Below, one piece after another: positions 20,760 to 32,129 of a stretch of DNA of 64,000 nucleotides. The notes beneath the pieces were generated by a model, which searched no databases, was not told the DNA's origin, and saw only the letters and a program-made list of their open reading frames with translations. This stretch comes from Linanthus parryae (taxonomy: Eukaryota; Streptophyta; Magnoliopsida; Ericales; Polemoniaceae). The position numbers and the translations under genes are program-made. The stretch lies in the NCBI GenBank assembly GCA_023055425.1, contig JALGPY010000009.1, positions 16,743,775-16,807,774 of the forward strand. The letters run 5' to 3'. Every line of letters starts with the position of its first letter. The first letter of the stretch is position 1.

Positions 20760-22380
20760 GCTGGCTGTAACCAAAGCTTCGAAGGATCAGAAATGGTTTA
20801 TGGATGGTGGTTGCTCCAGGCATATGAGTGGAAAGAAGTATTTGTTTACAGAACTCAAATAATATTCGAGAGGAACAATAACACTTGGTGACAATGCAAA
20901 ATGAAATATACTTAGTATTGATAGTATTGGTAATGATTCTGCAAGTTCAATTTATGATGTTTACTTGGTTGAAGGTTTAAAGTATAATCTGCTTAGTATA
21001 TCTCAATTATGTGATAGAGGTAACAAAGTGGTTTTTGACAAGGAAAAATGTGTAGTGCAAGATGAGAAATCTGGCAATTGCATACTCACCGCACCTAGGT
21101 CACATAATGTTTATGCTTTTAGTACTAACAAATTTGCAGGTGAAAGTCTGAAGTGTCTCAAAGCTTTGATTGAAGAATCAAAGCTTTGGTATAGAAAGCT
21201 TGGGCATATTAGCATGCATACAATCAACAAGCTCATCTCAAAAGACATGGTAAGAGGATTACCAAACCTAAAATTAAAAGATGATGAGATTTGCAAGGTA
21301 TGTACCCAAGGTAAACAGACCAAAAGCTCATTCAAGCCAAAGAATATCGTAAGTACCACCAGACCCTTAGAATTCATGCATATGGACTTGTGTGGTCCTC
21401 TTACGGTTCAGACACCCAAAGTTAAGAGATATATGCTTGTTGTGGTAGATTATTACTCTAGATTTACATGGGTTATGTCCATAGGAGAAAAGTCTGAAGC
21501 ATTATCTGAATTCTCAAAGCTTTGTAAGGAGCTGCAAACTTTAAAAACTTACCTATTAAATCAATAAGAAGTGATCATTGTAGAGAATTTGATCAGCTTG
21601 ATTTTGATCTATTTTGCGCAAAGCATGGCATCTCACACAACTTTCTGCACCTAGAACTCCTCACCGGAATGGAGTAGTTGAGAGGAAAAATAGGACACTT
21701 GAAGATATGTCTAGAACCATGCTACTTGAATGTAATTTGCCAAAATGTATGTGGACAGAAACTGTTAACACTGCCAATTATGTGCATAATAGATGTTTGA
21801 TTAGACCTATTTCGCAGAAAACTATTTATGAACTTTTCATAGGCAGGTAAACAAGTGTTTCCTATTTTAAGCCTTTTGGCTGTATTTGTTATGTGCCTAA
21901 TAATGGAAAGGATAATCTTGATAAATTTGATGCTAGAAGTAATGAAGGTGTATTTCTTGGTTATACTCAAACTAGCAAAGTATATAGAGTTTTCAATAAG
22001 AGAACTAAGATTGTAGAGGAGAGCATTCGTGTGATTTTTTATGAAAGTACTGATTATTCTTTGAGTGAAAGTTTTGCACATCTCAAATTGAATAAGTATG
22101 GGGCATATGATGATTATGAGAATGAGAAAAGAAGCAAAACTAGCATGCAGGAACAGTCAGAAGAATCTCAAGGCCTGGAACATTCTGTTGAGTCAAATCT
22201 CAAACTCTTGAGACTGAGGTTGACAGAACACAAGTTCCTCCTACTACTGTATCAAGTTATCAAAGCCTTGAAGGACCATATACCTAGACATCAAGGAATA
22301 ATTTCAAGTACTTATCAGATCAACCTGCAGACAACATCATCTCAGATCCAACAACTGGAACACAGAAAAGAGGCCAGCTA
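20760..22380 (+). pseudogene. Protease remnant and integrase of F
   Basis: Begins with WFMDGGCSRHMSG (protease-like D-x-G, normally DSG), GTITLGDN, then pre-integrase LVEGLKYNLLSISQLCD. The integrase zinc finger is LGHIS...CKVCTQGK (about 21200-21315). Core motifs: HMDLCGP (first Asp, about 21385), a frameshifted SDH segment about 21570, and APRTPHRNGVVERKNRT (Glu, about 21650-21690). It ends with FKPFGC and the ARSNEGVFLGY domain. Stops near 20860, 20910, 21565 and 21848. A smaller homologous copy is at 28690-29042. Confidence 0.88.
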
Positions 22381-23952
22381 AAGAATCTGTGTGCTTTTAA
22401 TTGCCTTTGTGTCACTCATTGAGCCTAAAAATGCAAAGGATTCATTAGAAGATGCTGATTGGATGATTACAATACAGAGTGAGTTGAATGAATTTGAAAG
22501 GAACAAGGAATGGAACTTAGTTCCTAGGCCAAATACAAAATCAGTGATTGGAACCAGATGGGTGTTAAGAAATAAACTTGATGAAAATGGTAAGGTTGTG
22601 AGAAACAAAGCCAAACTCACAGGGGTATAATCAAGATGAAGGAATTGATTATAAGGAGACACTTGCTCCTGTTGCCAGGTTAGAAGCTATCAGAATACTT
22701 CTTGCATTTGCATCCCATAAACACATAAAGCTTTTTCAAATAGATGTTAAATATGCTTTTCAAAGTGGTTATTTACAATAAGAAGTTTATGTTGCTCAAC
22801 CACCTGGTTTTGAAGATGACAATTTCCCTGATCATGTTTACAAATTATACAAAGCTCTGTATGGCCTTAAGCAAGCTCCAAGGGCTTGGTATGACAGACT
22901 CTCAAAGTTTTTTACTTGACAATGGTTTTAAGAGAGGACTAGTTGAAAAAACTCTTTTTATTAAGAATCATGAAAATGATCTGTTAGCAGTACAGATTTA
23001 TGTTGATGATATACTCTTTGGTGCTACTAATGATGCTGTTTGAAAAGAGTTTTCAAGTCTAATGTGCAGAGAGTTTAAAATGAGCTTAATGGGAGAAATT
23101 AATTTCTTTCTGGGACTTCATGTTCATCAAATGAAGAAAGGAATATTTGTACATCAAGGGAAGTGTACCTAGTACTTGTTAAATAAGTACAATATGTCTC
23201 ATTCCAAAGTAGCAAAGAATCATATGAGTACATCTTCATCCTTAGACAATGATACAATTGGTAAGAGCGTGAATCTAAAGGAGTACAGATGTATGATTGG
23301 TTCACTTCTGTATTTAACTGCTAGTAGACCTGATATTATGTTTAGTGTATTTATGTGTGAAAGGTTTCAAGCAGATCCTAAGGAAAGTCATTTAATCGCT
23401 GTCGAAAGGATTTTCAGATATTTGATTGGAACCAAAGACTTGGGGCTTTAGTATCCAAGAAGAACTAATTTTATGTTGAGTGGTTATTCAGATGCAGACT
23501 TTGCAGGTTACAAAGTGGATAGGAAAAGTACTTCAGGATGTTTCCAATTCCTTGGCTCATCACTGATTAGTTGGAATTCAAAGAAAAAAAATTTCATAGC
23601 CTTGTCAACTGCAGAAGCTTAATACATTGCTGCTGGTGCTTGTTGCTCACAAGTACTATGGATTGCTCAACAATTAAGAGATCTTGGATATGAGTTCAGA
23701 AATGTGCTTATCAACTGTTAAAATACTAGTGCCGTTTCAATATCAAAGAATACAGTGCAGCATTCAAGAACTAAGCATATAGATGTGAGACATCATTTTA
23801 TTAGAGATCATGCTCAGAAAGGTGATGTATCTTTAACTTTTATTTAAACTACTATGAAAACAGCAGATATTTTCGCTAAACCTTTGCCAGATTAGATGTT
23901 TGCATCCATAAGGCTTGAATTGGGTATGCTTAACAAGTATGCATTGGTTTAG
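22381..23952 (+). pseudogene. Reverse transcriptase and RNase H of F
   Basis: RT starts EPKNAKDSLEDADWMITIQSE, NKEWNLVPRP, then frameshifts from 22625 to about 22960. Catalytic YVDD is at 22999-23010 (VQIYVDDILFGAT). RNase H is visible from about 23320 (SRPDIMFSV, SDADFAG, SLISWNSKKK, ALSTAEA, RTKHIDVRHHFIRD) to KPLPD and the terminal stop at 23950-23952. At least eight stops or frameshifts. The block is typical copia length. Confidence 0.9.
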
Positions 23953-24105
23953 GGGGGGGGTATTAGTTATTACTTGTTATATGTGAAAATCTCAAAGCCT
24001 TGAGATCATACTTTCTTAGCCTTGAAAGTATGCTTCAAAGCTTCGAAGTTTTCAGGCAGCCTTGAAATTTCTCAAAACTTTGGGCCACTGTTTCAAAGCT
24101 GTGAG
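23952..24105 (+). repeat. Internal G tract and palindrome cluster of F, upstream of ORF2
   Basis: A run of ten G (about 23952-23961) follows the RNase H stop; in copia elements without an extra ORF this is where the polypurine tract sits. Then CTCAAAGCCTTGAG (23991-24004), CTTCAAAGCTTCGAAG (24033-24048), CTCAAAACTTTGG (about 24071) and TTCAAAGCTGTGAG (ending about 24105): degenerate copies of the LTR motif. Confidence 0.65.
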
Positions 24106-24394
24106 TAATATTATGTGTATTTGTTTTTAAAAATTGGATCTCAAAATATTCCGTGATATTTTTTTAGATAATTATGGAATATTTCATATGTTCAGAAGAT
24201 TTTGTCAAAATATCCTAAAATATCATAGAATATCTTTCAAAATCTGATTTGCATGCAGTCCTTCTTTCAGTAAAACTCTTCTCCCTACTTAAGCCAACTT
24301 CAGGGCTTATTTCTCTCATTCCCAATCTCTTTCTCTCCGTCTCTATCTCCCTCTCTCTCAATTTCTTTCTCAACTCTCTGAAACCCTAAACCCA

Positions 24395-26268
24395 ATGGAG
24401 CACAAATCAGAAAGAATCAAGCAGCAAGGAAAAAGTTTGGCTAAGAGGATAAAGAGAAATGCTAACAAAAAGATCACCATTCATGGATCAGATTCAGGAG
24501 AAATAACTAGCATTCAAGATACTTCTCCACCTTCGAGGAATATCAAGAAGGGAAAGGAAGTTGAAGAAGAGGTTCCTGAAGATGGGTCTGAATCTGAGTC
24601 TGGAACAGAGGAAGTGGTGAAAGCTAAGGAGCAAGGGAGTAAATATATAGGAGATCAGTAAAGCAAGAAGAATAAAGAGGTTGCTACAGATAAGAAGAGT
24701 GCTCCATCTCCCAAAGAAAAGATTCTAGAGGATAAGAATACTGATCCACCAACAGAGAAGAAGAGGGGTAAGCATAGTGCCATGAAAACCAAGAAATCTT
24801 CTAAGTTTGGTAAGCACATTCTACCTGAATCTTGGTTTATAAACCCTGAGGTTAAATCTGTTTGGATGGATGTTTATGAATCTTCTAAGGTAGCCTTTTG
24901 TAGTCTTATAAGTGATGAAATGTTAGAGAAATTAGACATTGACTACATTAGGAAGTTAAGAGATTCCTCTGTTGGAAAAATGTTGCATCCACCTTGTGAG
25001 GCTTATCCAAGGCTAACTATATTGTTTTATTTGAATCTGGTACAAGAGATGGATGAGAGTGATAGTTTTATTCTTACTTCTAAGGTGGCTGGTGTGGACA
25101 TAAGGTTGGATCACAAAGTATTTGCCAAAGTTTTGGGAGTGCCTAGGAAGTATAAGGTACATGAGCATCGAGATATGAGCGAGTCTTTGGATTTAGCTAA
25201 ATCCATGTTTTTCTTGGAGGGAACCCATAGTGGGCCCAAACAGTTAACACATTATGTGTTTAACTATGAAGCCAAAATTCTTTTCTCAATTATCACGAGA
25301 TGTGTAGTTCCTAGGGAGCATTTCAAAGAGTTGGTGACATATAGGGTGTTGGTACTGATGTACTTGATTTTACAAGGCTTTGAGATTGATTTGACTATTG
25401 TGGTCATGGAGCATATGGTGTACTGTGGTACTAGAATTATAAATCACTTTGCCTTATGCAAATCTGTTGACATTTTTCTTTAAACACTTTGGAGTATCCA
25501 TGAAGGGTGAGGAGAAGATCACAAATGGTTTTGGGTTGGTTGATGAAGCTTCACTTCAAAGGATTGGAGTAGTTCAGACTAGTAAGGGGAAGTGGAAGTT
25601 TTGTTCTGAATTAGCTACAAAAGAGTTGAAGGAAAAGGAATATATGAACCCAGAGCAGCTACAGCATCAAAGTCTTCTGGTAACTTGGATTTTCTCAGGT
25701 TCTTGACAGATTTGAAGTCTTGGAGGATGGTATTGAGGATCTTAGACAAGGTCTGTTTGATTTGTCCACTGACTTTGTGAAGTTCAAAGGTTTGTAGATT
25801 CAAAAAAGAATGTTCTCATCAAGGGTTTGGACTTGGAGAAGATACCATCTGCTGAAATCAAAGATACCAGCATTGATTCTGGTGAGATTCTTGGAGAAGT
25901 GTTGAAGGAACAGAAGAAGAAGTTTCCAATAAATCTTGCTTTCTACGGATTTATTTGAACAGTGTGATGAGGAAGTTGGTGGTGAGGAGACTGCTAAATG
26001 AGGAACTGAGAAGAATATTTCTATAGTTGAGGAAGTGATTTCTGAGGTGGTTGTTGATGTGGAAGCTGATGTGGAAGCTGATGTGGAAGTCGAGGATGTG
26101 GAAGCACAAAATGAAAATGTTGATGAACAATATGAGACTGCAGAAGAGTCAGATGATGAAGCAGTGGAGGATGAACATGTGGAGACTGAGGACAAAGGCA
26201 ACGGCAAAGCTGAAAGTGGGAAGAAGACTACCAAGAAAAGTGATGGAGCTGGAACTTCAAGGCCTTGA
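24395..26268 (+). pseudogene. ORF2 of copia element F
   Basis: ATG at 24395, stop at 24659, open again to 25483, then frameshifts lead to 25449-25706 and 26035-26268. The N-terminus is basic (KRIKRNANKK) and charged. The central domain (about 24830-25480) reads FCSLISDEMLEKLDIDYIRK, LTILFYLNLVQEM, SKVAGVDIRL, FAKVLGVPRKY, LVLMYLILQGFEIDL, then in another frame LPYANLLTFFFKHFGV. This pattern (virus-like helix pairs, LPY..LLT....FGV) is what I recall for the 'putative plant transposon protein' family, the same group as the gypsy ORF2 here. C-terminus acidic with three DVEA repeats (26054-26098). Function unknown; no membrane segment seen. Confidence 0.72.
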
Positions 26269-26620
26269 AGCCTTTCTTTCTGGACCGTTCTTTATTTCTT
26301 TCTTTCTTTCTTCCTTAGTCCTGACGTATTTTGTTTTGTTTTCTCTTAGAACCTCTGAACATGATCCTACATTTCTTCTACTTCTTTGATGAAAGTTAAA
26401 ACGGGGGAGAAGTTTTATGTTCTTTTCTTAGGTTTCTGAAGTTTTTTAATAACTTGGATACTGTAGGATGTTGGTTGGTGGTTTTATGCTATCAGTTGTT
26501 TTAGATATATCTGTGTTGTGCTTGTTATGATTTATCTAGTTAAGTTTTAATGGTAACTTTGATTTGCAGGAAACCATGAAAAGCAATAATATTTGTTTTT
26601 TTCTTTATCAAGGGGGAGAT
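26269..26620 (+). promoter_or_regulatory. 3' non-coding region and polypurine tract of F
   Basis: No gene. A purine tract AACGGGGGAGAAG lies at about 26400 and the LTR-adjacent AAGGGGGAGAT at 26610-26620. Confidence 0.75.
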
Positions 26621-28107
26621 TGATAGTTCAAAGCTCTTGAGTTTGAAACTCTGGGGAAGTTTGTACCTTGATGATGAAAGCCAGAAGATCAGAGACACTT
26701 AGTTTCAAAGCTTCAAAGCTTTGAGATACTGTAGTGTTCCTATATTCATATTGTGCCAAACATTCTTGTGTTTGCAAGATTAGATATTGGATAAGGGGAT
26801 GAGTTTATAATTCACTAATGTCTCTTAAGAATAATATTGTATCTTTTTTTGGAATATATAAGTCTCACAGATTGCATGATTCAGTTTCAAGCTAACACTT
26901 TTGAACTAGCAGTTAAAGCTCCAAAGCTTTGAGATTTATACTGCTATGTATACTTAACTGATCTGTGTATGCAGGAAGACTTAGATGGATTCTAAACTGG
27001 ATAAAGAGTTATTCTCACTTCTTATCATGTGATTTATATTTTTTAAAAGTTATATCTATACATGAGAAGATATATACTGACTTTTATCCAAGGAAAAATA
27101 GATAGGGTTCAAAAGTGAGCTGTCTGTATTTTGCAGATCAATTTTGTTGCTATTTTGTCTAGATGTTGTTTGATCTTTATGGCTGAGTGCGTGTAGGTTT
27201 TTTGATCGCCCAAACGTCCATCAAAAAACTTGATAGCTATCCAAACATAGCTGTTGAAAGAAGCATATCAGGGGAGAGGATTTGTAGGAATTCAGTTCCT
27301 AAAATATCTCAATGGTTGTTGACTGTTGATTAAAAGATGGAATTTGAAATTTAAAGAGATAGACATTGAGAGAGGCTAATCAACAGTGAAGAGAAGAGTG
27401 TTTTACAATCGTGGGAAATCAGCCAACAACTCTTCAATCAATAAAGCTTTCAACATTGCTAGAGAAGAAGACCAATCAGCCAAAAAACTGGAGAACACTT
27501 CCAAGCTTTACTGCTTAATCGTTTATGTGTTCTTCAGTATGTACTTAATTTGTGTTATCATTCTTATTTCATAAACCTCACAAACTTAGAAGTTTAGTTG
27601 TTCAAGTGAACAACAAGAGCTTCTTATTGTTTCAACAGGTAGTAGCTGGTACTAGATAGGTTGGGAACCACAAGCTGTATAAGTGTAAGGTAGATCACTT
27701 AGGTTTGAGATCTATGGCTAAATATGGGTGATTAATAGATAGTGTGTTGATATCCTGGAGGGATCAGTTCCCTCAGGCAGAGACTAGGTCCAATTGTGAC
27801 TGAACTCTGTAAAAATCCTTGTGTTCTTGTGCTTTATCTTGTTTCTTTCATTACTGTTAGTATTATGTTCAAATCAATCAGCTCCAACGCTTTGGAGAAT
27901 TTCCAATGTCAAAGCTTTGAAGCTTCTGTTAGTGCACTTTCATCTCTAGCTTCTCAAATCTTTTCCAAAGCTTTGAGATTTCAACTGCACCTTCGCTTAA
28001 AGTTTCAAAAGGCTAGTTATTGAAAAAAGTTTCAATACTTTATTCAAACCCCCCCCCCCCTTCTAGAGTATTAGATCCTATTTATTTACTTGCATTACAG
28101 GCTTTCA
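26621..28107 (+). repeat. 3' LTR of F
   Basis: 1487 bp, TGATAGTTCAAAG to ...GGCTTTCA. Relative to the 5' LTR it has an insertion near 27140-27200 (TTGTTGCTATTTTGTCTAGA region) and scattered substitutions, so F is not a recent insertion. A C run at about 28051-28060 replaces CCCCCC of the 5' LTR. Confidence 0.9.
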
Positions 28108-28112
28108 AATGA

Positions 28113-28640
28113 CCATGGGGTGAAAAATATAGAGGGTTCCTTCAATAAACAAGACAAACTGGAACTGTTGTTGATTATTTACTCAAGTTTGAAGAACTTA
28201 GATCTCTATTTATGATCAATTGGGGACAGATCTTGAGTGAAGAATATTATGTGGACAGTTTAATTAGTGGACTGAAGGAAGAGCTTCAAGTGGATGTTCA
28301 AATTCAACACCCTCAAACCCTGACACAATCCATAAAATTGGCAAAAATGTATGAAGTGAAGCATGATTTAGCCACAAAAGACAGAAGAACACTAAATGGA
28401 TCACAAATACGGGGGCTACTACTGGAGGTTTACCCCCCTACAGTGGGATCACCTCTTACAGAACTGTGCCCCCTGGGTTAAACAATCCAACAACCAGACT
28501 ACCATTGAAGAGATAAATTCTAGGAGGGAAAAAAACTTATGCTATTATTGTGATGAAACCTACACTCCTAGTCGTCAATGCAAGAAGAAGCAGATTTTCA
28601 TGATTTATTCAGAAGAAGAATAGACTGAATTACAAAAAGT
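28113..28640 (+). pseudogene. Gypsy gag fragment (element G), right part
   Basis: Resumes the gag cut at 17438 (HGVKNIEGSF...), then DQLGTD-like SEEYYVDSLISGLKEELQVD, LTQSIKLAKMYE and a zinc knuckle CYYCDETYTPSRQCK with the spacing common in gypsy gag. Frameshifts near 28150 and 28450. After about 28640 the gypsy similarity ends. Confidence 0.82.
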
Positions 28641-28689
28641 AGAAGTGCAAATCATTGAAGGAGAAACACCACTTTCTGACACTACTACA

Positions 28690-29042
28690 CAAGACACCAA
28701 GAGCAAAGAGCAGAAATGGATCATGGATAGTGGTTGCTCCAGAAACATGAGTGGAAAAATTTCTTTATTCTCTGCATTGAAAGAACAATCACGAGGAACA
28801 ATCACACTTGGTGACAAAGGAAAATGCCACATCATAGGTATTGGTAAAGTTGGTAATAGTTCTGAAACTCTATCTTATATGTATATCCTGTAGATGTTTT
28901 AAAGTTTAATCTGCTTAGTGTCTCACAACTGTGTGAAAAAGGTAAAAAAATTGTATTTGACAAAGAAAAATGGGTCGTGCAAGATGAACAATCTGGAAAT
29001 TGCATCCGCACTGCTTCTAGGTCAAACAATGTCTACTATTTT
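28690..29042 (+). pseudogene. Copia protease/pre-integrase fragment H
   Basis: KWIMDSGCSRNMSGK, GTITLGDKGKCHI, then in a shifted frame LLSVSQLC-like and QDEQSGNCIRTASRSNNVYY. Closely related to 20790-21120 of F but with different bases, so a separate element. It joins gypsy gag on the left with no LTR between, and is cut at 29042 by element D. Confidence 0.82.
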
Positions 29043-29168
29043 TGTGACACCCCCGTATTCCCGCCGGGGAGGAAATACGAGAACGCCACTCCGCACCTGG
29101 GATTAAGCCCGAATGCTAGGAATGGCGTTCTCGTATTTCCTCCCCGGCGGGAATACGGGGATGTCACA
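29043..29168 (+). repeat. Fold-back 126-bp LTR of D
   Basis: TGTGACA...TGTCACA. Arms 29043-29092 and 29119-29168 are inverted copies with two mismatches (at 29050/29161 and 29089/29122); the central loop is 26 nt. It is followed two bases later by an initiator-Met primer site, which supports LTR identity. Unusually short for a gypsy LTR: a deletion derivative or a genuine fold-back terminus. Confidence 0.7.
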
Positions 29169-29170
29169 GG

Positions 29171-29182
29171 TGGTATCAGAGC
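29171..29182 (+). promoter_or_regulatory. Primer binding site, tRNA-iMet type (D)
   Basis: TGGTATCAGAGC, complementary to the 3' end of plant initiator methionine tRNA, the usual minus-strand primer site. The leader 29183-29643 behind it holds no gene. Confidence 0.85.
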
Positions 29183-29643
29183 AGACAATCCAAAAAGGAA
29201 TTAAAACCTGTTAGGCTATATAAAATGAATTTAGGGCAAGAAAGTCTAAAATTTGTCAAGCCGGTTGGGGTATGGGTAGTCCGAGTCTTACTAAAGTCCC
29301 ACCCACCCGCGACCTTTATTTTAGTTGTCTGAGGTAATTTATGGTTTGATAATACTTGCGACGACTGATTGATCATGAGATATTTTAGAATTGATCGTCA
29401 TTTGGACGTATCACTCCCTTGATGGTGAAAAGAATAGAATAATTTGGGATTATGATAAGGAAATAGAAAGAATAAAGTTATGTGTATTAATTGCTAAATG
29501 ATGCATGCACCAAGTTTATGTGTTAGGGAATATTATATGAGTAATATTTGTGTGATGAGAAGAAATAAGTATGCATTTCATCATCTAAAGTTCATTACCC
29601 CGCATAGAATACGCAATAATACAATAGGTGATAGTGTAGGAAT

Positions 29644-30309
29644 ATGACTGATAGACCACTGCGATACTACACCAGGAGAGCTCAACAAGAACAGATGGCA
29701 CAAAACAACAGCATGGAGCAATTTTTCACCCAGATGACTCAAGTGATGAATATTAATGAAGCCCAGGGAGGACCTAACTGGGCCAAGAAGGTGGCAGACA
29801 TGAAACCGCCGAGTTTCATGGGGAATGAAGATCCCGTCGAGCTGGAGGACTGCATCATGGAGATGGACAAAGTCCTAGAATACGTGGAATGCCCAGAAGA
29901 CCGAAAGGTCAACTGTGCAGTATTCTATCTGAAAAGTACGGCCAATCTCTGGTGGAGAACCTCACGAGAAACCCTGTTGGCCCAACCCAACTTCAATTGG
30001 GAAGCCCTCCAGTCTGCCCTCAGATCTCGCTTCTATCCTTCTCACGTGAAGAGCAATAAGAGGCGAGAGTTTCAGAACTTACAATAGGGAAGTGACTCTG
30101 TGACCGAGTATTACCGGAAGTTTATGGAACTAGCTCGGTTTGCAGGCAACATGGTGCCTAACGAGGAAGAAAAGGTTAACAAGTATATGTCAGGGCTAAA
30201 CTTGCACTTGCAAAAAGATATGTCCAACAGGACCTACCCCACTCTGCAGGAGGCCTATGATAGGGCAGCAAACCTATGGCGAACTCTTAGTAAATCTCAC
30301 CTTGTGTAA
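29644..30309 (+). pseudogene. Gag of D
   Basis: ATG at 29644 and MTDRPLRYYTRRAQQEQ, then MKPPSFMGNEDPVELEDCIM, VNCAVFYLKSTANLWWRT, LRSRFYPSHVKSNKRREF, an in-frame TAG at 30085-30087 and VTEYYRKFMELARFAGNMVP, YMSGLNLHLQKDM, TLQEAYDRAANL: a typical Retrotrans_gag domain. The end is lost at the junction with E. Confidence 0.88.
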
Positions 30310-30349
30310 TAGTAAGTTGAATATTGTGTTAAGACAATTTGTGAGTTTT

Positions 30350-31059
30350 AATATATAATTATGCAGAAGGGAATCTAGTTGGGCCTCATGTACTCCGAAT
30401 GATCGGGTACATTGAGAACCTCGAGAGACTGGGATTCCCACTTAGCCAAGATTTGGCTACTGATCTTGTCTTGCAATCGTTGCCTGACAGTTATAATCAG
30501 TTCATCATGAACTATAACATGAACGAGATCAGTAAGACTCTGCCAGACTTATTAAACATGCTGAAGACAGTTGAACAGAGCATCAACAAAAGCAAGGGAA
30601 AAGCCATAATAATGGTGCATAAGAGGAAGGGAAAAGGAGTTTCCTCTACTTCCAAAGGAAAGCGCAAGAAAGTTACGAAATCCAAGGAAACCCTAAAGCC
30701 TAGTGGGGGCGTGGCTTAAGGTGAATGTCACTACTGTAGCCAGCCGGGTCACTGGAGGAGGAATTGCCCTAAATATGTGGAGGATAAGAAGCTTGGAATA
30801 GTGATTCCACCACCACCACGTATTTATGTTATAGACGTCAATATTTCTATTTCTTCATCGTGGGTATTGGATAATGGATGTAGTTCTCACATTTGTCGAA
30901 ATGTGCAGGATTTGAAAAAAAGTAGAAGATTGGCTAAAGGGGAGATAGATCTGCGCGTCGGGAATGGAGCAAGAGTTGATGCATTATTTGTAGGTGTTTG
31001 TGAGCTATCTTTGCCTTCTGGACTTATTTTAGAATTAGACAATTGCTTTTATGTGCCTG
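30350..31059 (+). pseudogene. Copia gag-protease fragment E
   Basis: EGNLVGPHVLRMIGYIENLE, DLVLQSLPDSYNQFIMNYNM (UBN2 gag), basic stretch, stop at 30717, zinc knuckle CHYCSQPGHWRRNC (30727-30768), then WVLDNGCSSHIC (protease-like; DNG instead of DSG) and LDNCFYVPV where B1 interrupts it at 31060. The stretch 30310-30350 between D and E holds nothing I recognise. Confidence 0.88.
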
Positions 31060-31434
31060 TGACAGCGTAAACCTATCTGCTTTTTCGCAAGTGTACGATC
31101 AAATAATATAGAGTATGTAATTGTGACTCTGGTTGTCGAACCCTCGAGAACAGTTTAAGTTTTTGCTTATTAGAATTAGAATTAGACACAAAGTCCGTAA
31201 AAAAGGAGGAAGGTTGGGATGTGATTCTACTCACTAAATTGCAGTAAATAAAACAATATTTAGAAAAGCTTATTTTATTTTTCTTGTAAGTAAGTTGCAG
31301 AAATTGTGGTAGTTGTAAAAATCAATAATTCTAAGAATCTAGGTCCCAGGATCCCCTAGGGTTACTCTCCAGCTTGCCTGATATATTTGATTTCAGAAAC
31401 ACACAGTGGTTTTGTTTATGCCAGCATACCAATA

Positions 31435-31633
31435 GTACAATCTCCTCTCGGTCTCATGTACCTGTCACTCTCCTGCAGATTTTCGGGTCCTCTCGGTCCA
31501 CCTAAATCTGCAGGTTTGTTCTAAGTCTGCTAGGATTACAGGTTCTCCTCTCGGTCTCCCCCTAAACGTCTAGCAGTTGGTCTAATGCTTCTGGGCTAGT
31601 CCCCTGATTCTTTTCACCTCTCGGTCCATCAAG
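31435..31633 (-). other. Four-hairpin series in B1 LTR
   Basis: Plus-strand arms: GTACA 31435-31439/TGTAC 31457-31461; CTGCAGATTT 31473-31482/AAATCTGCAG 31504-31513; CTGCTAG 31527-31533/CTAGCAG 31570-31576; CCTGAT 31603-31608/ATCAAG 31628-31633. Each loop carries CTCTCGGTC (sense GACCGAGAG). Same place in the LTR as the A hairpins, with a different loop motif. Confidence 0.72.
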
Positions 31634-32129
31634 GCAGAGTACTAAATCCTGTCTTTTCTTCCTAACTCTCACTGGTCACTCTCGCGCACCAGATCCTGTC
31701 TATAACACTCCTGGGTGATCAAGCCATTCATGTATGTAAATAAAACCAAAGACAAGATAATAAACAATCCATCCTGTATTAAGACTTAAACTAGCCATGC
31801 ATCTGAAAATCAAACAAACCAGTCTGCTGGATTCATAAACCCTAGGTTCACCAAGAACCAAGGAAAAAGGTCTAGCTAGCTTGAATTATTGAAAAACAAT
31901 GTTTCATAAAAGAGAGAAAAGATCAAACAAGTTATTGGCTGAATACTGAAAAACTGCTCCAATCCTGCTCTGCTCTGATGATGATTGTAGATGTGTGTGT
32001 GTATATGTGTAACCCTAATTCTGTGCTGGGACACCGCCTTTTATACTGCCACAGTCTCCAAAACTGATGCACGAAATTCCTGTTTTACCCTCAAAAAGAC
32101 CCGTCCTGGAAGCTTCTGGAAACCCTCCG

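Larger units (their letters stand above)
17439..28107 (+). mobile_element. Complete Sirevirus-like Ty1/copia element F
   Basis: LTRs 17439-18901 and 26621-28107, 5-bp target duplication AATGA at 17434-17438 and 28108-28112, polypurine tract 26610-26620. Order gag, protease/integrase, RT, RNase H (integrase before RT) is copia. The long gag with a coiled region and a CHYC...H zinc knuckle followed by WVPK, plus an ORF after RNase H, points to the Sirevirus lineage. Length 10,669 bp. All frames are mutated. Confidence 0.92.
29043..30309 (+). mobile_element. Gypsy element D, 5' fragment
   Basis: Short LTR 29043-29168, primer site 29171-29182, leader, gag. The body stops at about 30310, where copia gag sequence E begins; no 3' LTR is seen in the window. 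Five bases before it are ATTTT. Confidence 0.75.

Noticed and set aside
29043..29168. The inverted repeat as an independent MITE
   Set aside because: It starts TG and ends CA and a primer site and gag follow directly, so LTR is the better reading, though not certain.
31995..32025. CCCTAA-type strings in LTRs as telomeric repeats
   Set aside because: Single units only, inside LTR sequence; no tandem array.
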